From Salibaculum halophilum (GTDB lineage Bacteria; Pseudomonadota; Alphaproteobacteria; Rhodobacterales; Rhodobacteraceae): a stretch of DNA of 33,952 nucleotides. Below the pieces are notes generated by a model. That model was not told the origin of the DNA. It was given only the letters and a program-made list of their open reading frames with translations, and made no database searches. The DNA is taken from NCBI RefSeq assembly GCF_002094885.1, contig NZ_MSIT01000023.1, forward strand, positions 1 through 33,952, in the 5' to 3' direction. A program made the position numbers and the translations under genes. Shown here piece after piece: positions 6,211 to 13,086 of this stretch. The number at the start of each line of letters is the position of its first letter. The stretch's first letter is position 1.

Positions 6211-7710
6211 ATGCACGAGATCGGCCACTACATCGACGGCGCGCGCGTCGCGGGCACCTCGGGCCGTTTCGGCGATGTCATGAACCCCGCCACCGGCGAG
6301 GTGCAGGCCAGGGTGGCCCTCGCCACCCCGCAGGAGGTCGACGACGCCGTCGCTCGTGCTGCGACGGCGCAGGAGGCCTGGGCGAAAGTGAACCCGCAGC
6401 GCCGCGCGCGGGTGATGATGAAGCTGGGCCAGCTCATCACCGAGAACATGGACGCCCTCGCCGAGGCCGTCAGCCGCGAACACGGCAAGACCCTGCCCGA
6501 CGCGCGCGGCGACGTGCAGCGCGGACTTGAGGTGGTCGAGGTCTGCATGGGCGCGCCGCACATGCTCAAGGGCGAGTTCACCGACAACGGCGGCCCGGGC
6601 ATCGACCTGCACTCGATGCGCCAACCGCTGGGCGTCGTCGCGGGTATCACGCCCTTCAACTTCCCGGCCATGATTCCCCTGTGGCAACTGGCCGGGGCCA
6701 TCGTCTGCGGCAACGCGATGGTGCTGAAGCCCTCGGAACGGGTGCCCAGCACAGCGCTGATGCTGGCCGAGTTGTGTTCGCAGGCCGGGGTGCCCGACGG
6801 CATCCTGCAGGTCGTCAACGGCGACAAGGCGGTCGTCGACGCCCTGCTGGACAACGAGACGATCCAGGCGGTGGGCTTCGTCGGCTCCACCCCGATCGCG
6901 CAGTACATCTATGCCCGCGCCAGCGCCAACGGCAAGCGTGCGCAATGCTTCGGCGGGGCCAAGAATCACATGGTCATCATGCCCGATGCCGACCTGGACA
7001 AGGCCGCCGACGCGCTGGTCGGCGCGGGTTACGGCGCGGCGGGCGAGCGTTGCATGGCGATCTCGGTGGCCGTGCCCGTGGGCGCGGACACCGCCGACCG
7101 GCTGACCGAGAAGCTGCTGCCGCGCATCGAGAACCTGAAGGTCGGCCCCTACACCGCCGGCGAGGACGTGGACTACGGCCCCGTCATCACCGCCCAAGCG
7201 CGCGAGCGTATCCTCGGGCTGATCGGCGCGGGCGTGGACCAGGGCGCCGAGCTGCGCATCGACGGGCGCGATTTCGCGCTGCAGGGCTACGAGCGGGGCT
7301 ATTTCATCGGGCCGTCGTTCTTCGACCGCGTCACCCCGGACATGGACATCTACCGCGAGGAAATCTTCGGCCCGGTCCTGTGCCAGGTCCGTGCGGGCAG
7401 CTACGACGAGGCGCTGCAGCTCGTGATGGACAACCCCTACGGCAACGGCACCGCGATCTATACCGCCGACGGTGATACCGCGCGGGACTATGCCCACCGG
7501 GTCAACGTCGGCATGGTTGGTGTCAACTTCCCGATCCCGGTGCCGCTGTCCTATCACACCTTCGGTGGCTGGAAGAAATCGGGCTTCGGCGACCTCAACC
7601 AGTACGGCCCCGACGCCTTCCGGTTCTACACGCGCACCAAGACCGTGACCTCGCGCTGGTTCTCGGGGATCAAGGACGGCGGCGAGTTCAACTTCAAGGC
7701 CATGGACTGA
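6211..7710 (+). CDS. mmsA: Methylmalonate-semialdehyde dehydrogenase (CoA-acylating)
   Basis: A 499-residue ALDH6-type enzyme that converts methylmalonate semialdehyde, and malonate semialdehyde, with NAD and CoA to propionyl-CoA or acetyl-CoA. It acts in valine, beta-alanine and inositol breakdown. Visible features are the active-site approach ITPFNFPAMIP (146-155), VLKPSERVPS, the NAD-binding GFVGSTPIA, and catalytic Cys281 in GAAGERCMAIS. The usual ALDH general-base Glu (ELGGK) is replaced by CFGGAKNH, which is characteristic of this CoA-dependent subfamily. The frame is open to 6139, but Met at 6211 follows CAGGAGGACCCC and gives the standard N-terminus (IGHYIDG). The rest of a valine pathway is not adjacent, so the gene is probably transcribed alone. 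Confidence 0.95.
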   Translation: MHEIGHYIDGARVAGTSGRFGDVMNPATGEVQARVALATPQEVDDAVARAATAQEAWAKVNPQRRARVMMKLGQLITENMDALAEAVSREHGKTLPDARGDVQRGLEVVEVCMGAPHMLKGEFTDNGGPGIDLHSMRQPLGVVAGITPFNFPAMIPLWQLAGAIVCGNAMVLKPSERVPSTALMLAELCSQAGVPDGILQVVNGDKAVVDALLDNETIQAVGFVGSTPIAQYIYARASANGKRAQCFGGAKNHMVIMPDADLDKAADALVGAGYGAAGERCMAISVAVPVGADTADRLTEKLLPRIENLKVGPYTAGEDVDYGPVITAQARERILGLIGAGVDQGAELRIDGRDFALQGYERGYFIGPSFFDRVTPDMDIYREEIFGPVLCQVRAGSYDEALQLVMDNPYGNGTAIYTADGDTARDYAHRVNVGMVGVNFPIPVPLSYHTFGGWKKSGFGDLNQYGPDAFRFYTRTKTVTSRWFSGIKDGGEFNFKAMD

Positions 7711-7796
7711 CCGCAGGCGGCGGCCGGTCCGCGCTTGCCGTTTGCGCCGCGCCGCCGCAGACTGCCGGCCAGTGATACCTGCTCCAGGAGGCCGGG

Positions 7797-8924
7797 ATGA
7801 TTGAGCCGGAATTCTCGATCGGCATCGAGGAGGAATATCTTCTCGTCGACAAGGACACCATGGCGCTGGCCGTGGTGCCCGAGGGCCTGATGGCCGATTG
7901 CGAGGCCGCGCTCGGCGGGCAGGTCGCGCCCGAATACCTGCAATGCCAGATCGAGATCGGCACCAAGGTCTGCGCCACGGTGGCCGAGGCGCGCGCAGAC
8001 CTCGCCCACCTGCGCCGCACCATCCGCGACTGCGCCGCCGCCTACGGCCTGACGCCCATCGCCGCCTCGTGTCATCCGCTGGCCGACTGGAAGGACCAGC
8101 ACCACACCCACAAGCAGCGCTACGACCAGCTACGCGAGGACCTGGGCGGCGTCGTCCGGCGCATGTTGATCTGCGGGATGCATGTACATGTCGGTCTGAA
8201 CTCGGACGCGCTGCGCGCCGACCTGCTGGGCCAGCTGTCCTATTTCCTGCCGCACCTGCTGGCGATGTCCACCTCCTCGCCCTTCTGGCAGGGCGAGGAT
8301 ACCGGGTTGGCCTCGTACCGGCTGTCGATCTTCGACAACCTGCCGCGCACCGGGCTGCCGCCCGCGCTGGACAGCTGGGACGAATACCAGCGCTCGGTCC
8401 AGGCGCTGGTGGAGCTGGGCGTGATCGAGGACGCCACCAAGATCTGGTGGGACCTGCGCCCCTCGGCCCATTACCCGACGCTGGAGGCGCGGATCTGCGA
8501 TGTCTCGCCCCGGCTGGATCATGCCGTCGGGCTGGCGGCGCTGATCCAGGCGCTGACGCGGCTGCTCTGGCGGTTGCGCGTGCGCAACCAGCGCTGGCGG
8601 CGCTACGACAACTTCCTGGTGCAGGAAAACCGCTGGCGCGCGCAGCGGTATGGCACCACCAGCGGGCTGATCGACTTCGGCCGCGGCGAGATCGTCCCCT
8701 TTGCCGAGCTTTTCGAGGAACTGCTGGAACTGGTCGAGGCCGACGCGGGGGTGCTGCAATGCAGCCAGGCGATCGAATCGCTGCGCGGGATCATGACCAC
8801 GGGCACCAGCGCCGAACGCCAGCGCGCCGCCAGCCGCGCCGCACGGGACGCGGGCGCCGATGGAGAGGGGCAGATGCGCGCGGTGGTCGGCCACCTGATC
8901 GAGGAATTCAGCGCCGACCTGTGA
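7797..8924 (+). CDS. YbdK-type carboxylate-amine ligase (glutamate-cysteine ligase family 2)
   Basis: A 375-residue protein of the GCS2 family. The N-terminus [14 protein letters not shown] is the family signature, in which the Glu residues bind ATP and magnesium. [10 protein letters not shown], a row of aromatic and Arg residues around [20 protein letters not shown], and [17 protein letters not shown] complete the pattern. YbdK proteins show weak glutamate-cysteine ligase activity in vitro, but their natural substrate is uncertain. The ATG has CAGGAGG ten bases upstream. Length is close to the usual 370-380. The gene starts 86 bases after mmsA, with no terminator that I can see, and may be read through from it. 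Confidence 0.92.
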   Translation: MIEPEFSIGIEEEYLLVDKDTMALAVVPEGLMADCEAALGGQVAPEYLQCQIEIGTKVCATVAEARADLAHLRRTIRDCAAAYGLTPIAASCHPLADWKDQHHTHKQRYDQLREDLGGVVRRMLICGMHVHVGLNSDALRADLLGQLSYFLPHLLAMSTSSPFWQGEDTGLASYRLSIFDNLPRTGLPPALDSWDEYQRSVQALVELGVIEDATKIWWDLRPSAHYPTLEARICDVSPRLDHAVGLAALIQALTRLLWRLRVRNQRWRRYDNFLVQENRWRAQRYGTTSGLIDFGRGEIVPFAELFEELLELVEADAGVLQCSQAIESLRGIMTTGTSAERQRAASRAARDAGADGEGQMRAVVGHLIEEFSADL

Positions 8925-9006
8925 GGCCCTTCTTGATCGGCAGGGGGCGTCCAGATGGAAATCGACCCTCCGGGGGGAGTTTATAGGCCAAGATGAAGGA
9001 ACACGC

Positions 9007-9075
9007 ATGAGCGACAGTCATATCCGCCCCGACCGCCCCGCGGGCCGTGTCGCACTGACCCGGCCCCGCGCATGA
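9007..9075 (+). CDS. Possible 22-codon leader ORF coupled to the Crp/Fnr gene
   Basis: ATG at 9007, behind GAAGGAACACGC, opens MSDSHIRPDRPAGRVALTRPRA. Its TGA overlaps the regulator's ATG (ATGA at 9072-9075). The regulator itself has no clear ribosome site because its upstream bases are all G and C. Translation of this leader could therefore be what delivers ribosomes to it. It may also be chance. The coding signal is too short to judge. Confidence 0.4.
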   Translation: MSDSHIRPDRPAGRVALTRPRA

Positions 9076-9728
9076 GCTGGCTGGAGGAGACCGACCTGGT
9101 CCGGCTGGACGCGCCGGACCGCGCCGCGCTTGCGCGGCTCGCGCCGGTGACGCTGCCGCGCGGACGCAGCCTGTTTCACCCCGGCGAGGCCGCCGAGGGC
9201 TTTCCACTGGTCCTGCGCGGTCGCGTCGAGGTCTTTCTGGTGGGGCCGTCGGGACGTGACATCCTGCTTTATGCCATCGACCCCGGCGAGACCTGCGTGC
9301 AGACCACGCTGGGCCTGATGGGCGGCGAACCCTATACCGGCGAGGCGCTGACCGCGCGGGAGACCGAGGTGGTGACCGTCCCCAAGGTGCTGTTCCTCAG
9401 GCTCATGGACGACTCCGACGTGTTCCGGGCCTTCGTGTTCCGGGCCTTTGCCCAACGCATGAAAAGCACCATGCATGTTCTTGAAAAAGTAGCATTTCAC
9501 AAGATCGAGTCGCGTCTGGCCGAAGCGCTTCTCGATCTTGCCGAGGGCGATCACGTCACCGCCACGCAGGCCGAGCTGGCCAGCCGCATCGGCTCGGCCC
9601 GCGAGGTGATCTCGCGCCGGCTGGACGGCTTCGCGCGGCGCGGCTGGGTACGGCGCGACCGCGGCCATGTCACCCTGCTGGATCGAGCGGCCCTCGCCCG
9701 GCTGGCCCGGATCGCGGCGGAAAGCTGA
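9072..9728 (+). CDS. Crp/Fnr family transcriptional regulator
   Basis: A 218-residue regulator with an N-terminal cyclic-nucleotide-binding-type beta roll (about 15-125; FHPGEAAEGFPLVLRGRVEVF), a dimerisation helix (FAQRMKSTMHVLEKVAFHKIESRLAEALLDLA) and a C-terminal winged helix with the recognition segment TQAELASRIGSAREVISRRLDGFARRGWV. It lacks the N-terminal cysteine cluster of FNR, so it does not carry the classic Fe-S sensor. Its only cysteine is Cys75 in PGETCVQTTLGLMGG, where the beta roll would hold a ligand. That suggests thiol-based or haem/NO-type sensing, which is inference. The next gene on the strand encodes a DUF2892 protein, a probable target. The gene may be translationally coupled to the 22-codon ORF before it. 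Confidence 0.93.
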   Translation: MSWLEETDLVRLDAPDRAALARLAPVTLPRGRSLFHPGEAAEGFPLVLRGRVEVFLVGPSGRDILLYAIDPGETCVQTTLGLMGGEPYTGEALTARETEVVTVPKVLFLRLMDDSDVFRAFVFRAFAQRMKSTMHVLEKVAFHKIESRLAEALLDLAEGDHVTATQAELASRIGSAREVISRRLDGFARRGWVRRDRGHVTLLDRAALARLARIAAES

Positions 9729-9735
9729 GCCTTGC

Positions 9736-9748
9736 GTGACGTGGTCAC
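9736..9748. promoter_or_regulatory. Palindrome GTGACGTGGTCAC, candidate Crp/Fnr-type operator
   Basis: A perfect inverted repeat GTGAC-N3-GTCAC, 8 bases after the regulator stop and 78 before the DUF2892 start. GTGA and TCAC half-sites are the Crp-type half-sites, although the spacing is one base shorter than canonical TGTGA-N6-TCACA. A plausible binding site for the regulator encoded just upstream. Confidence 0.5.
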
Positions 9749-9787
9749 AGACGCCGGGCGGCGTTTGGGCTAGCTTCGCGTCATCTG

Positions 9788-9802
9788 CCCGACTCAGTCG
9801 GG
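9788..9802. promoter_or_regulatory. Palindrome CCCGACTCAGTCGGG
   Basis: Perfect 7+1+7 dyad 24 bases before the DUF2892 start. As RNA it could form CCCGA-CTCAG-TCGGG, a small hairpin near the ribosome site, followed by AAAAAGG. It could instead be a DNA operator. No T tract follows, so it is not a terminator. Confidence 0.4.
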
Positions 9803-9825
9803 TGCACTGCAAAAAGGCACATACA

Positions 9826-10026
9826 ATGACCAAGAACATCGGCAGCACGGAACGCGTCATCCGCGGCCTTGTCGGCGTGGCGCTGATCCTCGCCTTCTTT
9901 CTGAACTCGGACGGCCAGTACAGCTGGCTCTACCTGCTGGGGATCATCCCGCTGGGCACGGCTTTCGTCGGCTGGTGCCCGCCCTATGCGCTGCTGGGCA
10001 TCAACACCTGCAAGACCGGCAAGTGA
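9826..10026 (+). CDS. DUF2892 (YgaP-like transmembrane) protein, 66 aa
   Basis: Sixty-six residues: TERVIRGLVGVALILAFFL (first helix), a short loop DGQYSW, LYLLGIIPLGTAFVGW (second helix), then CPPYALLGINTCKTGK. This helical hairpin with a cysteine at the end of the second helix and another in the tail (Cys51 and Cys62) is the DUF2892 module, also found fused to rhodanese domains in YgaP. It is expected to sit in the inner membrane, with a possible link to sulfur transfer or thiol redox. The ATG at 9826 follows AAAAAGGCACATACA. An intrinsic terminator lies about 50 bases after the stop, so the gene ends the regulator's transcription unit or forms its own. Confidence 0.88.
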   Translation: MTKNIGSTERVIRGLVGVALILAFFLNSDGQYSWLYLLGIIPLGTAFVGWCPPYALLGINTCKTGK

Positions 10027-10073
10027 GAGAACCCCGGGCGGGGGCGCACGGGCGCCCCTGCCGACTGTCAACG

Positions 10074-10097
10074 CCGGCCCGCGGCGGGGCGGTTTTT
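10074..10097 (+). terminator. Intrinsic terminator after the DUF2892 gene
   Basis: CCGGCCCG and CGGGGCGG pair over seven base pairs with one G-G mismatch around a CGG loop, followed by TTTTT (10093-10097). Confidence 0.75.
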
Positions 10098-10204
10098 CCT
10101 GTTGGGCCGCACCCGGCCCAGCGACATTCTTCTTTCATTAACCATTCTGGGATGGTGTAACAGCGCCACCACACGACTGGGATTCTGAAAAAAGGGAGGG
10201 CGCC

Positions 10205-10681
10205 ATGGCCGGATCCGTCAACAAGGTCATTCTGATCGGCAACCTGGGGCGCGACCCGGAAACGCGCACCTTCCAGAACGGCGGCAAGGTCTGCAACCTG
10301 CGCATCGCCACCTCGGAAAACTGGAAGGACCGCAACACCGGCGAACGCCGCGAAAAGACCGAATGGCACTCGGTCGCGATCTTCTCGGAGCCGCTGGCCA
10401 ACGTTGCCGAGCGGTACCTGAAAAAGGGCTCAAAGGTCTATCTTGAGGGCCAGCTGGAAACCCGCAAGTGGCAGGACCAGTCCGGCCAGGACCGTTATTC
10501 GACCGAGGTCGTTCTGCGACCCTACAAGTCCGAACTGACGATGCTCGACGGCCGCGGCGAAGGCGGCGGCGGGGGCGGCGGCTACATGTCCGACCAGTCG
10601 GGCGGTGGTTTCGGCGGCGGCTACGACAGCGGCCCGGCCAGCCCGGCCGGCGGCGACATGGACGACGAGATCCCGTTCTGA
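10205..10681 (+). CDS. ssb: Single-stranded DNA-binding protein
   Basis: A 158-residue bacterial SSB that coats single-stranded DNA during replication, repair and recombination. The OB fold spans about residues 5-112: [41 protein letters not shown], and [23 protein letters not shown]. It is followed by a glycine-rich linker ([14 protein letters not shown] and on) and the acidic tip MDDEIPF, which docks partner proteins. The ATG follows GGGAGGGCGCC. Upstream, the inverted repeat ACCAT-N6-ATGGT (10141-10156) lies in the promoter region. I see no GTTC-N7-GTTC or GAAC-N7-GAAC motif, so SOS control is not supported. The gene for a small membrane protein begins 10 bases later. Confidence 0.97.
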   Translation: MAGSVNKVILIGNLGRDPETRTFQNGGKVCNLRIATSENWKDRNTGERREKTEWHSVAIFSEPLANVAERYLKKGSKVYLEGQLETRKWQDQSGQDRYSTEVVLRPYKSELTMLDGRGEGGGGGGGYMSDQSGGGFGGGYDSGPASPAGGDMDDEIPF

Positions 10682-10691
10682 GGCACGTGCA

Positions 10692-11021
10692 ATGGGCGCC
10701 CTGCCCCCGGAACTGAAGATCCTGATCCTGAACGCGGCCGGCCTGGCCGTGGCCTATCTGGGCATCTATCCCAGCATGGCGCGCATCACCCTGCGCCGCC
10801 TGTTGCGGCAGGATGTCGTGCTGTCGGTGGTGCTGCTGGGCGTGGCGGGCGTGATGTTCGCGGGCACCGGCACGCGGTTCTCGCTGGTGGTGTTCGACAC
10901 CCCGTGGTGGGTCTTCACCCTGCTGACGGCCATGGTCATGGAATGGCCGCTGTTCCGCTGGTTCTGCCGGCGCCACGCGATCGACCCGTTTTCCGAGGAC
11001 GCCTGGCACGACGACGACTAG
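10692..11021 (+). CDS. Uncharacterised small membrane protein (109 aa)
   Basis: A 109-residue protein starting MGALPPELKILILNAAGLAVAYLGIYP. It has three or four hydrophobic helices: ILILNAAGLAVAYLGIY, VVLSVVLLGVAGVMFAGT, and WWVFTLLTAMVMEWPLF. The tail is soluble and acidic (DPFSEDAWHDDD). The frame is open upstream inside ssb, but the ATG at 10692, ten bases after the ssb stop, is the natural choice. It is probably co-transcribed with ssb. I do not recognise the family. Its last codons overlap the aroB stop on the other strand by 4 bases (11018-11021), so the two coding regions share a tail-to-tail junction. Confidence 0.75.
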   Translation: MGALPPELKILILNAAGLAVAYLGIYPSMARITLRRLLRQDVVLSVVLLGVAGVMFAGTGTRFSLVVFDTPWWVFTLLTAMVMEWPLFRWFCRRHAIDPFSEDAWHDDD

Positions 11022-12121
11022 AGCGCGTCGGCCAGCACCCGTTCGACGACCGCGCGCGGCACATCCGACGTGACGAAGGCCGCGCCGATCCCGCGCGCCA
11101 TGACGAAGCGCAGCTGCCCGTCCACGACCTTCTTGTCCTGACCCATGAGATCGACCAGCGCCGCGGCGCCGGGCAAGGTGCCGGGGATGTCGCGCAGGTC
11201 GGTCTTCATGCCCATGGCGGCGAGGTGCGCGCGCAGGCGGCTGGGGTCCTCCTGCGGGCACAGGCCATGCCGGGCGGAGGTCTCGAAGGCCAGCGCGCAG
11301 CCGATCGCCACCCCCTCGCCATGCAGCAGACGGTCGGAATAGCCCGTCGCGGCCTCGAGCGCGTGGCAGAAGGTGTGGCCGAGGTTGAGCAGCGCGCGGT
11401 CGCCCTGCTCGGTCTCGTCGCGCATCACGATATCGGCCTTCATGCGGACCGACCGGGTCACCGCGTCCACCAGCGCGGCGGCATCCTCGCGCAGGTTGGG
11501 GCCGTTGTCCTCGAGCCAGGCAAAGAAATCGGCGTCCCCCAGCAGCCCGTACTTGACCACCTCGCCGTAGCCCGACAGGAAATCGCGGGCCGGCATGCTG
11601 GCGAGTGCCGCCGTGTCGGCCAGCACCAGCGCGGGCTGATGGAACGCGCCGACGAGGTTCTTGCCCTGCGGCGTGTTGATGCCGGTCTTGCCGCCCACGG
11701 AACTGTCCACCTGCGCCAGGAGCGAGGTCGGCACCTGCACGAAGCGCACCCCGCGGCGCACCACGGCGGCGGCGAATCCGACAAGATCGCCGATCACCCC
11801 GCCCCCCAGCGCCACGACGATATCGCCGCGCTCGACCTGCCGCTCGAGCAGCCATTCGACGGTGCGGGTGAACTGCGCCCAGCCCTTGGTGGCCTCGCCC
11901 GGCGGCAGGGTCAGCGCGGTGCTTTCGATGCCCTCGGCGCGCAGGGCGTCTTGCAGCGGCGCCAGGTGCAGTGCGGCGACAGTTTCCTCGGTCACGATCA
12001 CCAGGCGCGGCCGGCGCAGAAGCGGCGCGATCTCGGCGCCGGCCCGCCCGATCAGCCCCGGCCCGATTCGCACGTCGTAGGCCCGGCCGGGCAGATCGAC
12101 GGCGACGGTTTCAATGCGCAT
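11018..12121 (-). CDS. aroB: 3-Dehydroquinate synthase
   Basis: A 367-residue enzyme of the shikimate pathway, converting 3-deoxy-arabino-heptulosonate 7-phosphate to 3-dehydroquinate with NAD and a divalent metal. Diagnostic motifs are LPPGEATKGW, VALGGGVIGDLVGFAA (NAD site), VQVPTSLLAQVDSSVGGKTGINTPQGKNLVGAFHQP, EVVKYGLL, and the metal-binding LNLGHTFCHALEAATGY followed by HGEGVAIGCALAFE. Length is typical. The start at 12121 lies inside the upstream aroK gene (11-base overlap), indicating translational coupling. The aroK-aroB pair is widely conserved in proteobacteria. It converges on the small membrane gene after ssb with overlapping stops. Confidence 0.97.
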   Translation of the reverse strand: MRIETVAVDLPGRAYDVRIGPGLIGRAGAEIAPLLRRPRLVIVTEETVAALHLAPLQDALRAEGIESTALTLPPGEATKGWAQFTRTVEWLLERQVERGDIVVALGGGVIGDLVGFAAAVVRRGVRFVQVPTSLLAQVDSSVGGKTGINTPQGKNLVGAFHQPALVLADTAALASMPARDFLSGYGEVVKYGLLGDADFFAWLEDNGPNLREDAAALVDAVTRSVRMKADIVMRDETEQGDRALLNLGHTFCHALEAATGYSDRLLHGEGVAIGCALAFETSARHGLCPQEDPSRLRAHLAAMGMKTDLRDIPGTLPGAAALVDLMGQDKKVVDGQLRFVMARGIGAAFVTSDVPRAVVERVLADAL

Positions 12122-12698
12122 CGGGCACCTCCAGGATATCGGGCCGGTCGGCCAGCACCGCGATCACGCGGTCGGTCATGGCGTCGATGGACAGGCCCGG
12201 CTCGGCGCGGGCGCGCAGGCCGGCCTGCGCGTAGATCGGCGCGCGCTCCTCCAGCAGCCGGGCCAGCGTCGCCTTGGGGTCCGGCGTGCGCAGGAGCGGC
12301 CGGGTGTCCTTGTGGCGCACCCGCTCCCACAGCAGGTCGAGATCGGCCTCCAGCCAGAGCGCCACGCCACGGGCGGCGATGGCCCGGCGGTTGCGCTCGG
12401 CCAGAAAGGCCCCGCCCCCTGTGGACAGCACGCAAGGCGTGGCCCGCAGCAGGCGGGCGATGACCTCGGCCTCGCGGGCGCGGAAGAAGGCCTCGCCGTC
12501 GCGGGCGAAGATTTCCGGGATGGTGGCGTTGGCGGCCGCCTCGATCTCGGCGTCCGAATCGACGAAGCCGACACCCAGCCGCGCGGCCAGGCTGCGCCCG
12601 ATGGCCGACTTGCCGCAGCCCATCATGCCCACCAGAACCACCGTGCAATGAAGCCGCGGCCGCCCGGTGATCCGCCTGTGCCCTGTGCTGCTGCCCAC
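12111..12698 (-). CDS. aroK: Shikimate kinase
   Basis: A 195-residue kinase phosphorylating shikimate at the 3-OH. The P-loop GMMGCGKS is at residues 24-31, VGFVDSDAEIE holds the substrate Asp, and CVLSTGGGAFL is the GGG substrate loop. RPLL-x11-LLEERAPIYAQA is the lid and adenine-loop region. The start is a GTG at 12698 with AGGGCAGAC upstream; there is no better start before the P-loop. About 18 residues before the P-loop strand is slightly long but within range. It is the first gene of aroK-aroB and is divergent from the small membrane gene at 12929. Confidence 0.95.
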   Translation of the reverse strand: MGSSTGHRRITGRPRLHCTVVLVGMMGCGKSAIGRSLAARLGVGFVDSDAEIEAAANATIPEIFARDGEAFFRAREAEVIARLLRATPCVLSTGGGAFLAERNRRAIAARGVALWLEADLDLLWERVRHKDTRPLLRTPDPKATLARLLEERAPIYAQAGLRARAEPGLSIDAMTDRVIAVLADRPDILEVPDAH

Positions 12699-12771
12699 GT
12701 CTGCCCTGCCCCTGCCTTCACAACCACTGTCATCCTGTCGCGCCCGGCCGTCGGCACCGCCCCGCCGGTTG

Positions 12772-12822
12772 GTGAAATTTCCCGTTCAATGACGTGAAAT
12801 TCATCCGATGGCCATGTATAAG
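12772..12822 (+). promoter_or_regulatory. Divergent promoter region with GTGAAATT direct repeats
   Basis: GTGAAATT occurs at 12772-12779 and again at 12794-12801, 22 bp apart and so nearly on the same helix face. TATAAG at 12817-12822 is a good -10 box with no good -35; the second repeat occupies the place where a -35 would be. This suggests an activator-bound promoter for the plus-strand genes from 12929. The rest of the 230-base intergenic region shows no other element. Confidence 0.4.
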
Positions 12823-12928
12823 CCTCAACGTGGGGTAGCGAAACCGCCCGCGTCCGCCAGCCCGCGCCGGAAGTGGCGCGAACACGGGGGCGCGGCACGG
12901 GGCAGAAAAAACGGATTGGGGCAAAGGC

Positions 12929-13084
12929 ATGGTGTGGCGGCTGATCAAGGCAGTGCTGGTGTTGACGATTTTCGCGGCACTGGGTCTGATCGCCTATGCC
13001 TATATCGGGCCGATCTTCTTTGCCGAGGATTTCGCACCGCCGGTCGAACAGGTCACCAAGCCCGTGACACTCGAGGTGGAATAG
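12929..13084 (+). CDS. Small single-pass membrane protein (51 aa)
   Basis: ATG at 12929 opens 51 codons: MVWRLIKAVLVLTIFAALGL IAYAYIGPIFFAEDF in outline, a basic N-terminus with one long hydrophobic helix, then a proline- and valine-containing periplasmic tail ending TLEVE. Codon third positions match the neighbours. It is followed after 2 bases by the GTG of the exported protein gene, so it is clearly the first gene of that unit. No family recognised. Its position before an exported helical-repeat-like protein and xerD suggests an accessory envelope role, but this is only contextual. Confidence 0.78.
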   Translation: MVWRLIKAVLVLTIFAALGLIAYAYIGPIFFAEDFAPPVEQVTKPVTLEVE

Positions 13085-13086
13085 CG

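Noticed and set aside
10139-10165. LexA/SOS box before ssb
   Set aside because: Neither GTTC-N7-GTTC nor GAAC-N7-GAAC is present. The ACCAT-N6-ATGGT dyad does not match either.
10904-12463. 519-codon plus-strand frame opposite aroB and aroK
   Set aside because: aroB and aroK carry all their diagnostic motifs on the minus strand. The plus frame has antisense composition and overlaps both entirely.
12808-13086. ATG at 12808 as the start of the exported protein before xerD
   Set aside because: It would add 93 low-quality residues covering the 51-aa gene and destroy the signal peptide. The GTG at 13087 gives a proper signal sequence.
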